Source of the DNA: CAZMSQ01 sp964569025
GTDB taxonomy: Bacteria; Bacteroidota; Bacteroidia; Chitinophagales; Saprospiraceae
DNA: 64,000 nt
NCBI GenBank assembly: GCA_964569025.1
Contig: CAZMSQ010000012.1
Span: 1 to 64,000 of the forward strand
Direction of reading: 5' to 3'
This document shows positions 1 to 8,723 of this stretch, piece after piece. Numbering within the stretch: position 1 is the first letter of the stretch; each line of letters opens with the position of its first letter. The position numbers and the translations under genes are program-made. The notes beneath the pieces were generated by a model. The model was not told where the DNA came from. It ran no database searches and saw nothing but the letters and a program-made list of their open reading frames with translations.

Positions 1-16
1 AAGGGGATTCAAGAAG

Positions 17-90
17 TGGAGGTCGGGAGCGGATTCGAACCGCCGTACGAGGTTTTGCAGACCTCTGCCTAGCCACTCGGCCACCCGACC
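17..90 (-). tRNA. tRNA-Cys (anticodon GCA)
   Basis: The minus strand folds as a complete cloverleaf. The acceptor stem GGTCGGG pairs with CCCGACC. The anticodon stem GAGGT/ACCTC encloses the loop CTGCAAA, so the anticodon is GCA (Cys). The T-loop is GTTCGAATC. The discriminator base T is followed by a CCA that is encoded in the DNA (positions 17-19). No variable-arm expansion is visible. Confidence 0.96.
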
Positions 91-102
91 TTTAAAGGAC
101 TG

Positions 103-110
103 CAAATATA
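103..110 (-). promoter_or_regulatory. -7 promoter box of tRNA-Cys
   Basis: TATATTTG on the minus strand matches the Bacteroidota sigma-70 -7 consensus TAnnTTTG. It lies 12 nt before the mature tRNA 5' end, which leaves a very short leader. I see no clear -33 TTG box. Confidence 0.5.
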
Positions 111-245
111 CAGGAATTTTTCTCCATATTCCACCCTTCCGGGTGGAAATAAATCTCAACGCACCTGACACGATCCCGATGAAAATCGCTGCCAACCAGA
201 CAACCTTGTCTGCGCAAATGAGTTTACCTCAAAAACCGGTTTTGT

Positions 246-2495
246 ATGGCCTCTCTTCGGCGCATCCGCCTCTTCATTCTCATTGTATTTGTGGTCCTCG
301 CCGGATTGAGTGCTCTGGGCGCTCTGCGCTTGCAGTTTGCATTCTCACTCGACCAGTTTTTTCCGAAAGGGGATCCAGATCTTGCTTTTTATCAGGATTT
401 CATTGCTGAGTTTGATTCGGATGTCAATTTTCTCCTGGTTGCGCTGGTCCGGGAAGACGGGGTATTCGAGCAGGATTTTTTGGAACGGGCACATGATTTT
501 TCTCTCTCCGCCCGCCGACTGCCCACTATTCGGGAAAGCCGTTCGCTGACACAGCTTTCATATCCGCTGAAAACCCCTTTTGGCATTACGACAGTCCCTG
601 TCATACACATCGACCAACCGTCACGATACGCTTCTGACAGTGCCCGAATTATGCAGGATCCGAGGTTTGTCAATCAGTTTATTTCTGCTGATGCAACCTC
701 TCTGGCTGTATTGTTGCGATCAGACTCGCTGCCGAGTCTTGAGCAGTCAGAGAAAATGGTCATCGGCATCGACAGTCTGATAGAAGCTTTCGGTTTTGAG
801 TCTTACCATCTGCTGGGGCCGCCTTATTTCCAGAAGGAAATGGTTGCCATGCAAAAGCGGGAGGTGGCAGTGTCTGCAATTATCTCTGGTATTCTGGTGA
901 CGCTCGTTATGTTTTTACTCTTTCGTAAGCCCTGGGGCATTGTGACGGCGATGGTGTCAATTGGTTTGGGGCTGCTGTTATTTTTGGGGCTGCTGGGCGG
1001 CACCGGGAGGCCGCTCAACGCAATGGCGGCCTTGTATCCGGTTTTGATGATTATTGTCGGCACATCCGATGTGATTCACATCATGTCCAAATATATAGAT
1101 GAGTTGAGAAAAGGGAAGGCCCGGGTGGAAGCTCTTCGTATCACCATTCGCGAAATCGGGCTCGCCACGCTACTGACTTCCCTGACTACTGCGGTTGGGT
1201 TTGGCACTCTGCTCACCAGCCGGGTAGAGCCGATCCAGGAGTTTGGTTTCAATGCAGCGGTTGGTGTCATGGTCGCCTATCTGACCGTAATCACCTTCAC
1301 TGCCGCCCTCTTGTCGTGGTTTCGCGAACCGCAGCTCATCCGTCTCGGGCGCGGCATCCAGTTTTGGGAGACATGGATGCTGCGCACCTACCTCCTGACT
1401 CGCGACCATCCCCGGAAAATCACGGTGGGTGCCATTCTCCTCCTCTTCATCAGTGCCGTTGGCATCAGCCGCATTACGACAAATTACCGGGTGGAAAGCA
1501 ATTTGCCGCGGGGTAAAAAAATTACGGAAGATTTTCTCTTTTTTGAGAATGAATATGCCGGCTTCCGGCCCATGGAAATTGCTGTATTTGCTGGAGATGG
1601 GTACCGGGCTGACGATTTGGAGGTGCTCAGGCAGATAGACAGCCTCGAACGGTTTCTGCACACCATCCCGGTTGTGCAAAATATCACTTCCCTGACAGCG
1701 GTCTACAAGACCATCAACCAGATGTATGGACAAAACAGGCCGGAGGCCTATCAGATGCCGGAAGAGGAGGGAGCATACCAAAGGTACCGCCGGCTGGTGG
1801 ATAGAATGCCGGATGAGCGCAGTGCGGTCTTTATGAGTACCGACGGTACAAAGACCCGAATTAGTTCGCGATTGCTAGATGTGGGCGCAGATTCGATTAA
1901 AGCCATTGGTACCAAAATCGATGAGTGGATCGCAGGAAATACAAACCCGTCGGTGGTTACTTTTAAGCGAACCGGAACGGGGCTCATCCTGGACAAAAAC
2001 TCGGAATATGTACGTGACAGTCTTCTGCAGGGGCTTGGTTTGGCGGTTTTGATTGTCAGTCTGCTGATGGCATTGTTGTTTCGCAATCTGAATATGGTTA
2101 TCATTTCCATGATTCCCAATGCTTTGCCTCTTTTGCTCGCCGGGGCTATGCTCGGCTTTCTGGGCATTGAGCTGGAGGCCGGCATCTCTATTGTTTTTGC
2201 GGTGGTGTTTGGTATTGCTGTTGATGATACCATTCACTTTCTGAGCAAGTACAAACTTGCGCGGGAGAAGGGGCTAGATATGGAAGAGGCGCTGCGGATT
2301 ACCTTCCTCGAAACGGGAAAGGCGATTTGCCTGACCACTGTCATTCTGTTTTTTGGATTTCTTGTCATGTTGTTTTCCATTCACCCTCCGAGTGTCACGG
2401 TCGGGGCGCTGATCAGCCTGACCCTGTTCAGTGCGCTGTTCAGTGATTTGCTGCTGATTCCGCTGCTCATTCGGGCCCTTTTGCCAAAGCACTGA
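246..2495 (+). CDS. RND/MMPL-family exporter
   Basis: This is a membrane transporter of the RND superfamily (MMPL/Patched-like), probably a proton-driven exporter of hydrophobic compounds in the inner membrane. The 749 residues form two homologous halves. A first membrane helix (about 8-30) and a periplasmic loop (31-205) are followed by a five-helix bundle (206-360). The pattern repeats with a helix at about 390-412, a second loop, and helices from about 592 to 745. The signature motifs of the fourth helix of each half are present: GTSDVIH at 272-278 and GIAVDDTIHF at 656-665, the latter carrying the Asp pair typical of proton relay. No adjacent membrane-fusion or TolC partner is seen, which fits the stand-alone MMPL/HpnN type. 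The substrate cannot be told. The stop codon lies only 5 nt before an assembly gap. Confidence 0.85.
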   Translation: MASLRRIRLFILIVFVVLAGLSALGALRLQFAFSLDQFFPKGDPDLAFYQDFIAEFDSDVNFLLVALVREDGVFEQDFLERAHDFSLSARRLPTIRESRSLTQLSYPLKTPFGITTVPVIHIDQPSRYASDSARIMQDPRFVNQFISADATSLAVLLRSDSLPSLEQSEKMVIGIDSLIEAFGFESYHLLGPPYFQKEMVAMQKREVAVSAIISGILVTLVMFLLFRKPWGIVTAMVSIGLGLLLFLGLLGGTGRPLNAMAALYPVLMIIVGTSDVIHIMSKYIDELRKGKARVEALRITIREIGLATLLTSLTTAVGFGTLLTSRVEPIQEFGFNAAVGVMVAYLTVITFTAALLSWFREPQLIRLGRGIQFWETWMLRTYLLTRDHPRKITVGAILLLFISAVGISRITTNYRVESNLPRGKKITEDFLFFENEYAGFRPMEIAVFAGDGYRADDLEVLRQIDSLERFLHTIPVVQNITSLTAVYKTINQMYGQNRPEAYQMPEEEGAYQRYRRLVDRMPDERSAVFMSTDGTKTRISSRLLDVGADSIKAIGTKIDEWIAGNTNPSVVTFKRTGTGLILDKNSEYVRDSLLQGLGLAVLIVSLLMALLFRNLNMVIISMIPNALPLLLAGAMLGFLGIELEAGISIVFAVVFGIAVDDTIHFLSKYKLAREKGLDMEEALRITFLETGKAICLTTVILFFGFLVMLFSIHPPSVTVGALISLTLFSALFSDLLLIPLLIRALLPKH

Positions 2496-2500
2496 TTGGT

Positions 2501-2600
2501 NNNNNNNNNNNNNNNNNNNNNNNNNNNNNNNNNNNNNNNNNNNNNNNNNNNNNNNNNNNNNNNNNNNNNNNNNNNNNNNNNNNNNNNNNNNNNNNNNNNN
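2501..2600. other. assembly gap (100 N)
   Basis: Exactly 100 N separate the RND gene from the dps upstream region. The flanks do not repeat each other, unlike at the second gap, so real sequence of unknown length may be missing here. Confidence 0.95.
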
Positions 2601-2727
2601 GATCACTGAACCGCCACGAGATATCCCGTATCATTGTCTGAGCGCAGAAACTGAGGGGTCAAAAAAGGATACGATGTCAGTCTTTTTCCCCCAGCATTGC
2701 TTTTTGTTTACCAAAAAAGGAAAACTC

Positions 2728-3213
2728 ATGACAACTCAAGTTGCAAACATCAATGTGGGCCTCGAGCAGGAGGTCAGACGCAGCGTCGCCGAATTGCTCA
2801 ATGCCCTCGTGGCCGATGAAATGCTGCTCTTTATCAAAACCAAGAATTTTCACTGGAATGTAACAGGACCCCACTTCCGGGAGTACCACGCCATGTTCGA
2901 TGAGCAAGCCGCTCAGATTCAAGGCATCATCGACGATGCCGCTGAGCGGGTGCGTGCGCTTGATGAGCATGCTGTGGGCACGATGAATGAGTATCAGAGT
3001 CTGACGCGCCTGCAAGAGCATCAGGGCTTCGGCCTCGGCGGTGACGATATGGTTGCTGTCTTGCTCAGTGACCACGAAGCACTCATCCGGCAGTTGCGCC
3101 ACGATATAGAAGTGTGCAGTGATTTGGGAGATGAGGGGAATACCGATTTCCTCACCGGAATCATGGAGATGCACGAGAAGACAGCGTGGATGCTTCGCGC
3201 CACTCTGGGCTGA
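2728..3213 (+). CDS. dps: Dps-family ferritin-like DNA protection protein
   Basis: Dps forms a dodecameric cage that oxidises Fe(II) with peroxide, stores the iron and protects DNA under stress. The 161-residue product has the intersubunit ferroxidase set H42, H54, D58, D69 and E73. This reproduces exactly the 12/4/11/4 spacing of the Listeria Dps site. The HWNVTGP and MFDEQ motifs are visible. I chose the ATG at 2728 because an AAAGGA Shine-Dalgarno-like run precedes it and family members start with a short tail. A longer in-frame start at 2674 would add 18 residues with no family counterpart. The gene stands alone and is followed by a strong terminator. The upstream promoter region is partly hidden by the gap. 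Confidence 0.93.
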   Translation: MTTQVANINVGLEQEVRRSVAELLNALVADEMLLFIKTKNFHWNVTGPHFREYHAMFDEQAAQIQGIIDDAAERVRALDEHAVGTMNEYQSLTRLQEHQGFGLGGDDMVAVLLSDHEALIRQLRHDIEVCSDLGDEGNTDFLTGIMEMHEKTAWMLRATLG

Positions 3214-3279
3214 TCTGGTCCGGGTCTTCAGGGTTTCAATTTGTGATTCAAAGGCCGTACTTTTGAGGCTGTACAATGT

Positions 3280-3320
3280 CATGTTCAAGATCGCAGGGCC
3301 GGTCTTGAACATGTTTTTTT
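3280..3320 (+). terminator. rho-independent terminator of dps
   Basis: An 11-bp perfect inverted repeat (CATGTTCAAGA at 3280-3290, TCTTGAACATG at 3303-3313) with a 12-nt loop is followed at once by seven T. It sits 66 nt after the dps stop and only 21 nt before the next start codon, so it may double as an attenuator for the aldehyde dehydrogenase. Confidence 0.85.
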
Positions 3321-3341
3321 CCATTCAAACCTCGTGACATT

Positions 3342-4868
3342 ATGAATACCGATTTCCTCAAGCAACTGGGTCTGTCAGAAAAAAACGACGGCACCTCTAC
3401 TGGCCAACATTCTCAATCATCAGGGACCTATATAGCCTCGCATTCTCCGGTTGATGGCTCATACATCGGAAGTGTCAGCGAGACAACGAGGGAAGAGTAC
3501 GAGGAGGTGATCCGGGCTGCGCGGGAGGCGTTTCTGGAATGGCGGCTCGTGCCAGCCCCAAAGCGAGGGGAGATAGTGCGTCAATACGGCGACATGCTGC
3601 GGAAGCACAAGGATGCGCTCGGACGGTTGGTGTCTTATGAGATGGGAAAAAGCCTGCAAGAAGGCTGGGGTGAGGTCCAGGAAATGATTGACATCTGCGA
3701 CTTTGCAGTGGGTCTTTCCCGGCAGCTGTACGGACTGACAATCCAGTCTGAACGCCCGGCTCACCGCCTTTTCGAACAATGGCACCCGCTTGGTATTGTC
3801 GGCATTATTTCAGCCTTCAACTTTCCGGTTGCAGTCTGGTCTTGGAATGCTATGATTGCCTTGGTGTGCGGAGATGTGCTTATCTGGAAGCCGTCCGAAA
3901 AGGTACCCCTTTGCGGAGTAGCTTGCCAAAATCTGCTTCGTGAGGTGCTTCGTCAAAACGATGTACCTGAGGGTGTCAGCAATCTCATCAACGGTAATTC
4001 AGCAGTTGGGGAGTACATGACCACTGATGAGCGCATACCATTGATTTCTGCAACGGGGAGTACACGAATGGGCAAGATTGTTGGTGGTACGGTGGCTGAG
4101 CGGCTCGGCAAGTCAATTCTCGAGCTCGGTGGCAACAATGCCATCATTGTCACGCCGGATGCCGACCTGAACCTGGTCCTGACCGGCGCTTTATTCGGTG
4201 CCGTAGGCACTTGTGGCCAGCGTTGTACAACGACTCGCCGCCTTATCATTCACGAAGATATCTATGAAGAGGTGAAGCAAAAGCTTGCCAAGGCCTACGG
4301 CCAGCTCCGCATCGGCAACCCCCTCGATCAGAATATGCATGTCGGCCCCCTCATCGATACAGGTGCCGTAGACATGTACCTCAACGCCCTCGAAAAAATC
4401 CGCGAGGAGGGTGGTACGATGGTCGTAGATGGTGGGCGCCTGGAAGGGCCCGGCTACGAGAGCGGCTGTTACGTCAAGCCTTGCATCGCCGAGGTAGAAA
4501 ACCACTTCTCAATCGTCCAGACCGAGACGTTTGCCCCTATTCTCTATCTCATGAAATACAGCGAGTTTGAAGATGCCCTGTCTATGCACAACGATGTCCC
4601 ACAAGGTCTCTCTTCTGCAATCATGACCACAAATCTGCGCGAGGCTGAGCGCTTCCTCTCTGCTGCCGGCTCTGACTGCGGCATCGCCAATGTCAACATA
4701 GGCACCAGCGGCGCCGAAATAGGCGGTGCCTTCGGCGGCGAAAAGGAAACTGGCGGCGGCCGCGAAAGCGGCTCCGATGCCTGGAAAGCCTACATGCGCC
4801 GCCAAACCAATACCATCAATTACAGCGCAGACCTCCCCCTCGCCCAAGGCATCAAGTTCGACCTCTAA
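3342..4868 (+). CDS. ALDH7-type aldehyde dehydrogenase (aminoadipate-semialdehyde type)
   Basis: This NAD(P)-dependent aldehyde dehydrogenase belongs to the antiquitin (ALDH7) subfamily, whose bacterial members oxidise alpha-aminoadipic semialdehyde in lysine or pipecolate breakdown and detoxify other aldehydes. The length of 508 residues is typical. The catalytic Cys is C295 within GQRCTTTRR and the general base is E261 in ELGGNN. FNFPVAVW and WKPSE form the cofactor-binding Rossmann region, and TETFAPILY is the conserved C-terminal motif. No other lysine-catabolic gene is adjacent, so the physiological substrate is inferred from subfamily resemblance only. The end is convergent with the following MFS gene, 18 nt away. 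Confidence 0.88.
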   Translation: MNTDFLKQLGLSEKNDGTSTGQHSQSSGTYIASHSPVDGSYIGSVSETTREEYEEVIRAAREAFLEWRLVPAPKRGEIVRQYGDMLRKHKDALGRLVSYEMGKSLQEGWGEVQEMIDICDFAVGLSRQLYGLTIQSERPAHRLFEQWHPLGIVGIISAFNFPVAVWSWNAMIALVCGDVLIWKPSEKVPLCGVACQNLLREVLRQNDVPEGVSNLINGNSAVGEYMTTDERIPLISATGSTRMGKIVGGTVAERLGKSILELGGNNAIIVTPDADLNLVLTGALFGAVGTCGQRCTTTRRLIIHEDIYEEVKQKLAKAYGQLRIGNPLDQNMHVGPLIDTGAVDMYLNALEKIREEGGTMVVDGGRLEGPGYESGCYVKPCIAEVENHFSIVQTETFAPILYLMKYSEFEDALSMHNDVPQGLSSAIMTTNLREAERFLSAAGSDCGIANVNIGTSGAEIGGAFGGEKETGGGRESGSDAWKAYMRRQTNTINYSADLPLAQGIKFDL

Positions 4869-4886
4869 CACCACCCCGTCCGACCG

Positions 4887-6074
4887 CTATAGCCGTCGGG
4901 ATGAAATAGCATAGAGGTAGCCGGCTGCGACGATGAGGGCGATAAGGGCCGGCCAGAGCCAGATCATGGGCCAATTATGGAGTGAAAGAGGGAGGGTGTA
5001 GAAATGAACGATACTTCCAGCGAGGATGGTGCCGACGAAGCGGCCGGCACCCATGGTGATGATGGTAATCAGGCCCTGGGCGGAGCTGCGAAGTTCTGGC
5101 GGGGCATGGCGGTCGATGTAGATTTGGGCGCTCAGAGCAGTGAATGCGTAGGCAGCGCCGTGGAGGGCAATGCCTATGTAAAGCATCCAGAACAAATGCT
5201 CCATGGCGCCGAAGGCGAAGAGGCCGTAGCGTATGGCCCAGATCAGGATGCCGGCAAGGATGATGTATCGGATGCGGAAACGCTGGAGGAGCCAGGGAAG
5301 AAGCAGCATGATGACGATTTCTGTCATTTGGCCAATGGTCATTTTGCCAGCGGCATGCTCCATTCCTAATTCGTTCAGGAATGGATTGGTGAAGCTGTGG
5401 TAAAAAGCTGTTGGGAGGGTGAGCAGAAGCAAGGCACCTACGACGATGGCAATTTCTCGTTGGCGAAGCATCTGAAGAGCATCTAACCCGAGGGCTGTGC
5501 GCCAGGTGAATTCCCGGGTGCGGCCGGGGGGCGGGGTGGCAGGCAAGGTGAGGCTGTACAGGCCGGTCAGGATGGAGGCAGTACCCGCTATGCGGAGTGG
5601 CCAAACAGTAGACTCTATGCCAAGGACCCCCACAAGAATTCCCGCAATAATCCAGCCGATGGTGCCCCATACCCGGATGCGGGGAAAGTCCTTCTGGGCA
5701 TTTCGGGTGTGGTGGAAGACAAGTGAAGAGCTCAGGCCAAAGGTAGGGGCCATAACGATTTCAAAGCCAAGTAAGACAGCAAAGAAGGGGGCAAACTCGT
5801 GGATGGCTGTGCACCACCACAACATGGCACCCCCGGCGATATAGCAGAAGGCCAGCAGCTTTTCGAGATTCATGTAACGGTCTGCTACCACCCCGCTGAT
5901 CAAAGGCGAGACGACAGCGCCAACAGCGAAGGTGCTGAATACCAATCCAACCTGGCTGCCTGTAAAGTTGAGCGTGGTCAGCAGATAGGTACCAAGGGTG
6001 ACCAGATACGCTCCTGGAATGAGATACTGAAACAACATAAGGGCCGAAAGGCGAGAGTAAAGAAGCGGACTCAT
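4887..6074 (-). CDS. MFS permease, nucleoside:H+ symporter type
   Basis: A 12-helix major facilitator permease of 395 residues. The overall pattern most resembles the nucleoside:H+ symporter (NupG/XapB/YegT) branch: a short N-terminus running straight into helix 1, the GVVADRYMNLEKLL loop between helices 2 and 3, RVWGTIGWI at helix 5, and a C-terminal SSAQGLITIITMGAGRFVG segment. Such proteins import nucleosides. The ATG overlaps the TGA stop of the upstream DUF4837 gene (TGATG), so the two are probably translationally coupled. Substrate assignment is inference. Confidence 0.8.
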   Translation of the reverse strand: MSPLLYSRLSALMLFQYLIPGAYLVTLGTYLLTTLNFTGSQVGLVFSTFAVGAVVSPLISGVVADRYMNLEKLLAFCYIAGGAMLWWCTAIHEFAPFFAVLLGFEIVMAPTFGLSSSLVFHHTRNAQKDFPRIRVWGTIGWIIAGILVGVLGIESTVWPLRIAGTASILTGLYSLTLPATPPPGRTREFTWRTALGLDALQMLRQREIAIVVGALLLLTLPTAFYHSFTNPFLNELGMEHAAGKMTIGQMTEIVIMLLLPWLLQRFRIRYIILAGILIWAIRYGLFAFGAMEHLFWMLYIGIALHGAAYAFTALSAQIYIDRHAPPELRSSAQGLITIITMGAGRFVGTILAGSIVHFYTLPLSLHNWPMIWLWPALIALIVAAGYLYAISSRRL

Positions 6075-7401
6075 CAGTCGGAACCCTCCTCCTGACTCAA
6101 GCCCTCTGTGGCCGGAGCTTGTGAATTCCTCCCACTTGTGAATCGGGCAGATCGGAGGATCTGCTCCATCTGCTGCATGACGTCCCGTTTGTCTTCTCCG
6201 GGAGCCAGGATGAACGCGTCCAGAAAAAGCAACTCCCCGCGGTCTTGGTCATAGACCAGATAGGTAAAAAAAGGCCCTCCTGAAAAGTCATTCACCATCT
6301 CCCAGATACCTTTGGCCTCAAGTGCAAAGCGGCCATCAATCAAGGTTGGATCGATAAACAAGGGAAGATCAACGGCATTGATACGCATGTAGGAGCCAGG
6401 TTCGCTGGACCGGATGTGCAGCTTCCCGATCGAATCGCGCAAGGCCATAAGTCCTGCTCGGGTCAGCTGGGTGCTGTCGGTGTATGCAATTCNNNNNNNN
6501 NNNNNNNNNNNNNNNNNNNNNNNNNNNNNNNNNNNNNNNNNNNNNNNNNNNNNNNNNNNNNNNNNNNNNNNNNNNNNNNNNNNNNNNNNNNNCGCAAGGC
6601 CATAAGTCCTGCTCGGGTCAGCTGGGTGCTGTCGGTGTATGCAATTCTGTAAATGAGAATGTTGTTGGTGAAATCCCGGGTATCCTTACGCAGCCAGATC
6701 AGGCCGCCCTCCTGCTTGGCCAGCTTATAGTCTGACGGTATCTGCATCTCAATGCCCATGGCAGCGCGGACCTGAGACATCAGTTTTTCATTGATCCCTC
6801 CCTGAAATGCAGTGCGCCTGATTCGGTCCAGATCAAAGCGATTGATGCGCTCTTTCACGGTAGAAAAGTTGTTTCGAATATGAGCCATCAAATCGTCATG
6901 GCTAAAGCCAAACTGATAAATCATAATCTGACCCTCGGACCATTTATCGCGCCCGACAGCCAGATTATATTGCCGGTCCTCCTTGCCTCTGCGCACTTTT
7001 TCCGCTCCTAAATCTTCTCTGATGATGCGAGCTGTTCCGGACACCTCTTCTGATAAATTTCCAATCAGATAAATGGTACGTGCTTCTCTTCTGATCCGTT
7101 TCTCTGAAAACTCTTCGGGTGAAAAATACCGAAGATCAAACACCGGCTCAGGTTGGGGCATAATCAAATAAGGCGATTCAAAATAGTAGCGCAGCGAGTC
7201 TCCGAGATCGCCTTCCCAGTCTTCGCGGTCCATCACCACAGTGACTTCATTGGGCCGGCCATAAGCTGCAGGCTGAGCCCGGTACTCTTTAGTGGCATCG
7301 CTGCCGCACGACAGGAAAAAGAGAGAAAAGAAGAGAACGCCCGCTGCCAGTTGAGAGCAGCGGGACGTTTTGTATCGTCGAAAGGTCATCATATATTTCA
7401 T
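6074..7401 (-). CDS. DUF4837 lipoprotein, split by an assembly gap
   Basis: A Bacteroidota-specific DUF4837 protein of unknown function. It starts with a lipoprotein signal (hydrophobic stretch ending in LSCGS), so it is anchored to a membrane outside the cytoplasm. In the raw sequence the frame is interrupted by 100 N. The 55 bases on either side of the N run are identical, and removing the N plus one copy (155 nt) gives a continuous frame of 391 codons, i.e. a 390-residue protein. The junction reads ...TQLTRAGLMALRDSIG... with no frame change. I therefore treat it as one intact gene. It overlaps the start of the permease downstream by one base. Confidence 0.85.
6438..6647. other. 100-N gap (6493-6592) flanked by an exact 55-bp duplication
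   Basis: Positions 6438-6492 and 6593-6647 are identical. This looks like two contig ends sharing a k-mer overlap that the scaffolder padded with N instead of merging. It is an artefact and not a biological repeat. Confidence 0.9.
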
Positions 7402-7488
7402 CAGTCAGTTACAACACGAGTTTCCATCATATAGATGCATACCAGCCGGAAAATGGCGTATCGGAATGGAACGAGAAATGATCGCAGA

Positions 7489-8517
7489 TTAGAAATAAAC
7501 ATACACTTTGGTCAGCCATTTTGCCGGGTCCGGCTCTGTGCCGGGATCAGTCACATACTGTTCAACGGAGGGAGGGATCATTTCCTTGCCCTGAGCAGCA
7601 AGCCAGCTCATCATTTCAGTATAGGCAGATTTGACACCCTCATAAGGTCCGTAATAATCGAATACAAGCATGGTATCATAGACATGCATATTGCCAGCGG
7701 ACGTGGCAATGGTTTCATTTGGCTGACCAGGGTCAGGAGCCGGAGCAAGCGGAATGGCCGCAGCCATGTCTGTCGTGCCTGCTTCTTCGTCCCACGTCCA
7801 TGTCAGCGATACCGGTGCACCCACATTCGCCATGCGAGGGCCGAGGTAGGCGCCAATCTTTCCATATGCATCCTGGAAAAAGGCAGCCATAGAATTGGTA
7901 GAATCGATGGTCATCTGACGGCGTAATGCCATATAGGTAATCCCGTGAATTTCCAATTCTTCAAGCTCGTCAGACAAAGGCGGGGCAGCCTGAGCGGCAA
8001 TTTCGAGCGACTCCAACCCATCCTCAAACATTTTTCGCGCATTGCCCTCCATAAGCAGCAAAAATCCCCGCATCAAAAACGGACTGTCGCTGCCGTCTTC
8101 AATACCCCAGCTGACGCGGCTCTTTACGCCCCCTTCAAGCGGTTCGAAGGTCCATTTTCCGTAGGAAACCCCTCCGAAACCTTCAAATTGCAACTCGTTA
8201 CGGATGGAGGTTTGCGGCACCGTTTCGAGCACCCGTAACTGCCCGTTTCCAACTTTCTCACTTTTCCAGGAATATGATGCTCCCGGACCCGATACAATAT
8301 CTCCGTACATCATCTGCATTTCCGGATCCTCCTTGAGCCACGGCCCCCAGGCCTCCCAGTTCTTCAGATGGATCACCTGTGCATAGGCTGCCTCAACAGA
8401 GACATCCATGTCTCGTACAGCAGACACGTCGAGCCGTTTTGGACCTGCAACGCACAGGACCAGATAAAGGGCAACCACAATAAGGAGAATGGTCCCCAGG
8501 ATTTTTAGAATTTTCAT
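7489..8517 (-). CDS. membrane-anchored SRPBCC plus GyrI-like domain protein
   Basis: The product has 342 residues. An N-terminal membrane helix (about 5-25) is followed by a polyketide-cyclase/SRPBCC ligand-binding fold (about 30-180, with the characteristic NWEAWGPWLKEDP near its start). A C-terminal GyrI-like small-molecule-binding (effector) domain covers about 190-342. This architecture recurs in Bacteroidota, and its role is thought to be sensing or carrying a hydrophobic ligand, but no substrate is established. The start is the ATG at 8517, directly before the hydrophobic helix. The longer frame upstream has no homology-like character and overlaps the leader. The gene is separated from moxR by a terminator. 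Confidence 0.78.
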   Translation of the reverse strand: MKILKILGTILLIVVALYLVLCVAGPKRLDVSAVRDMDVSVEAAYAQVIHLKNWEAWGPWLKEDPEMQMMYGDIVSGPGASYSWKSEKVGNGQLRVLETVPQTSIRNELQFEGFGGVSYGKWTFEPLEGGVKSRVSWGIEDGSDSPFLMRGFLLLMEGNARKMFEDGLESLEIAAQAAPPLSDELEELEIHGITYMALRRQMTIDSTNSMAAFFQDAYGKIGAYLGPRMANVGAPVSLTWTWDEEAGTTDMAAAIPLAPAPDPGQPNETIATSAGNMHVYDTMLVFDYYGPYEGVKSAYTEMMSWLAAQGKEMIPPSVEQYVTDPGTEPDPAKWLTKVYVYF

Positions 8518-8653
8518 AGTCGTTTTGTTTTGAAGAATGAAAAGTGAGTGGTGGCGAATCGAAAAACTAATGTGAATGCATTCGTACACAGTAAAAATAC
8601 TTGTGAATAGAATGTCTGCCAACTTCTTGTCCGGAAAAGATGGCTTCAATACG

Positions 8654-8685
8654 AAAAAACCCGTCTGAGTATATTCTCAGGCGGG
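8654..8685 (-). terminator. rho-independent terminator of moxR
   Basis: On the minus strand a 10-bp stem (CCCGCCTGAG / CTCAGACGGG, one G-U pair, loop of 6) runs into six T. It lies 38 nt after the moxR stop. The plus side also carries a T run (8687-8691), so it may work in both directions. Confidence 0.85.
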
Positions 8686-8723
8686 CTTTTTCGGAGTGAA
8701 GGGTTGGTTGTTGAGGGTGTGTA

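Noticed and set aside
1170..1781. 203-codon open frame on the minus strand
   Set aside because: It lies entirely inside the RND exporter gene, has no recognisable domain and an unnatural composition.
2674..2727. Longer start for dps
   Set aside because: The extra 18 residues are hydrophobic and aromatic, unlike any Dps tail, and the ATG at 2728 has a ribosome-binding-like run.
6463..7401. Two separate genes, a truncated lipoprotein and a small downstream protein
   Set aside because: The exact 55-bp duplication around the N run and the restored frame show one gene.
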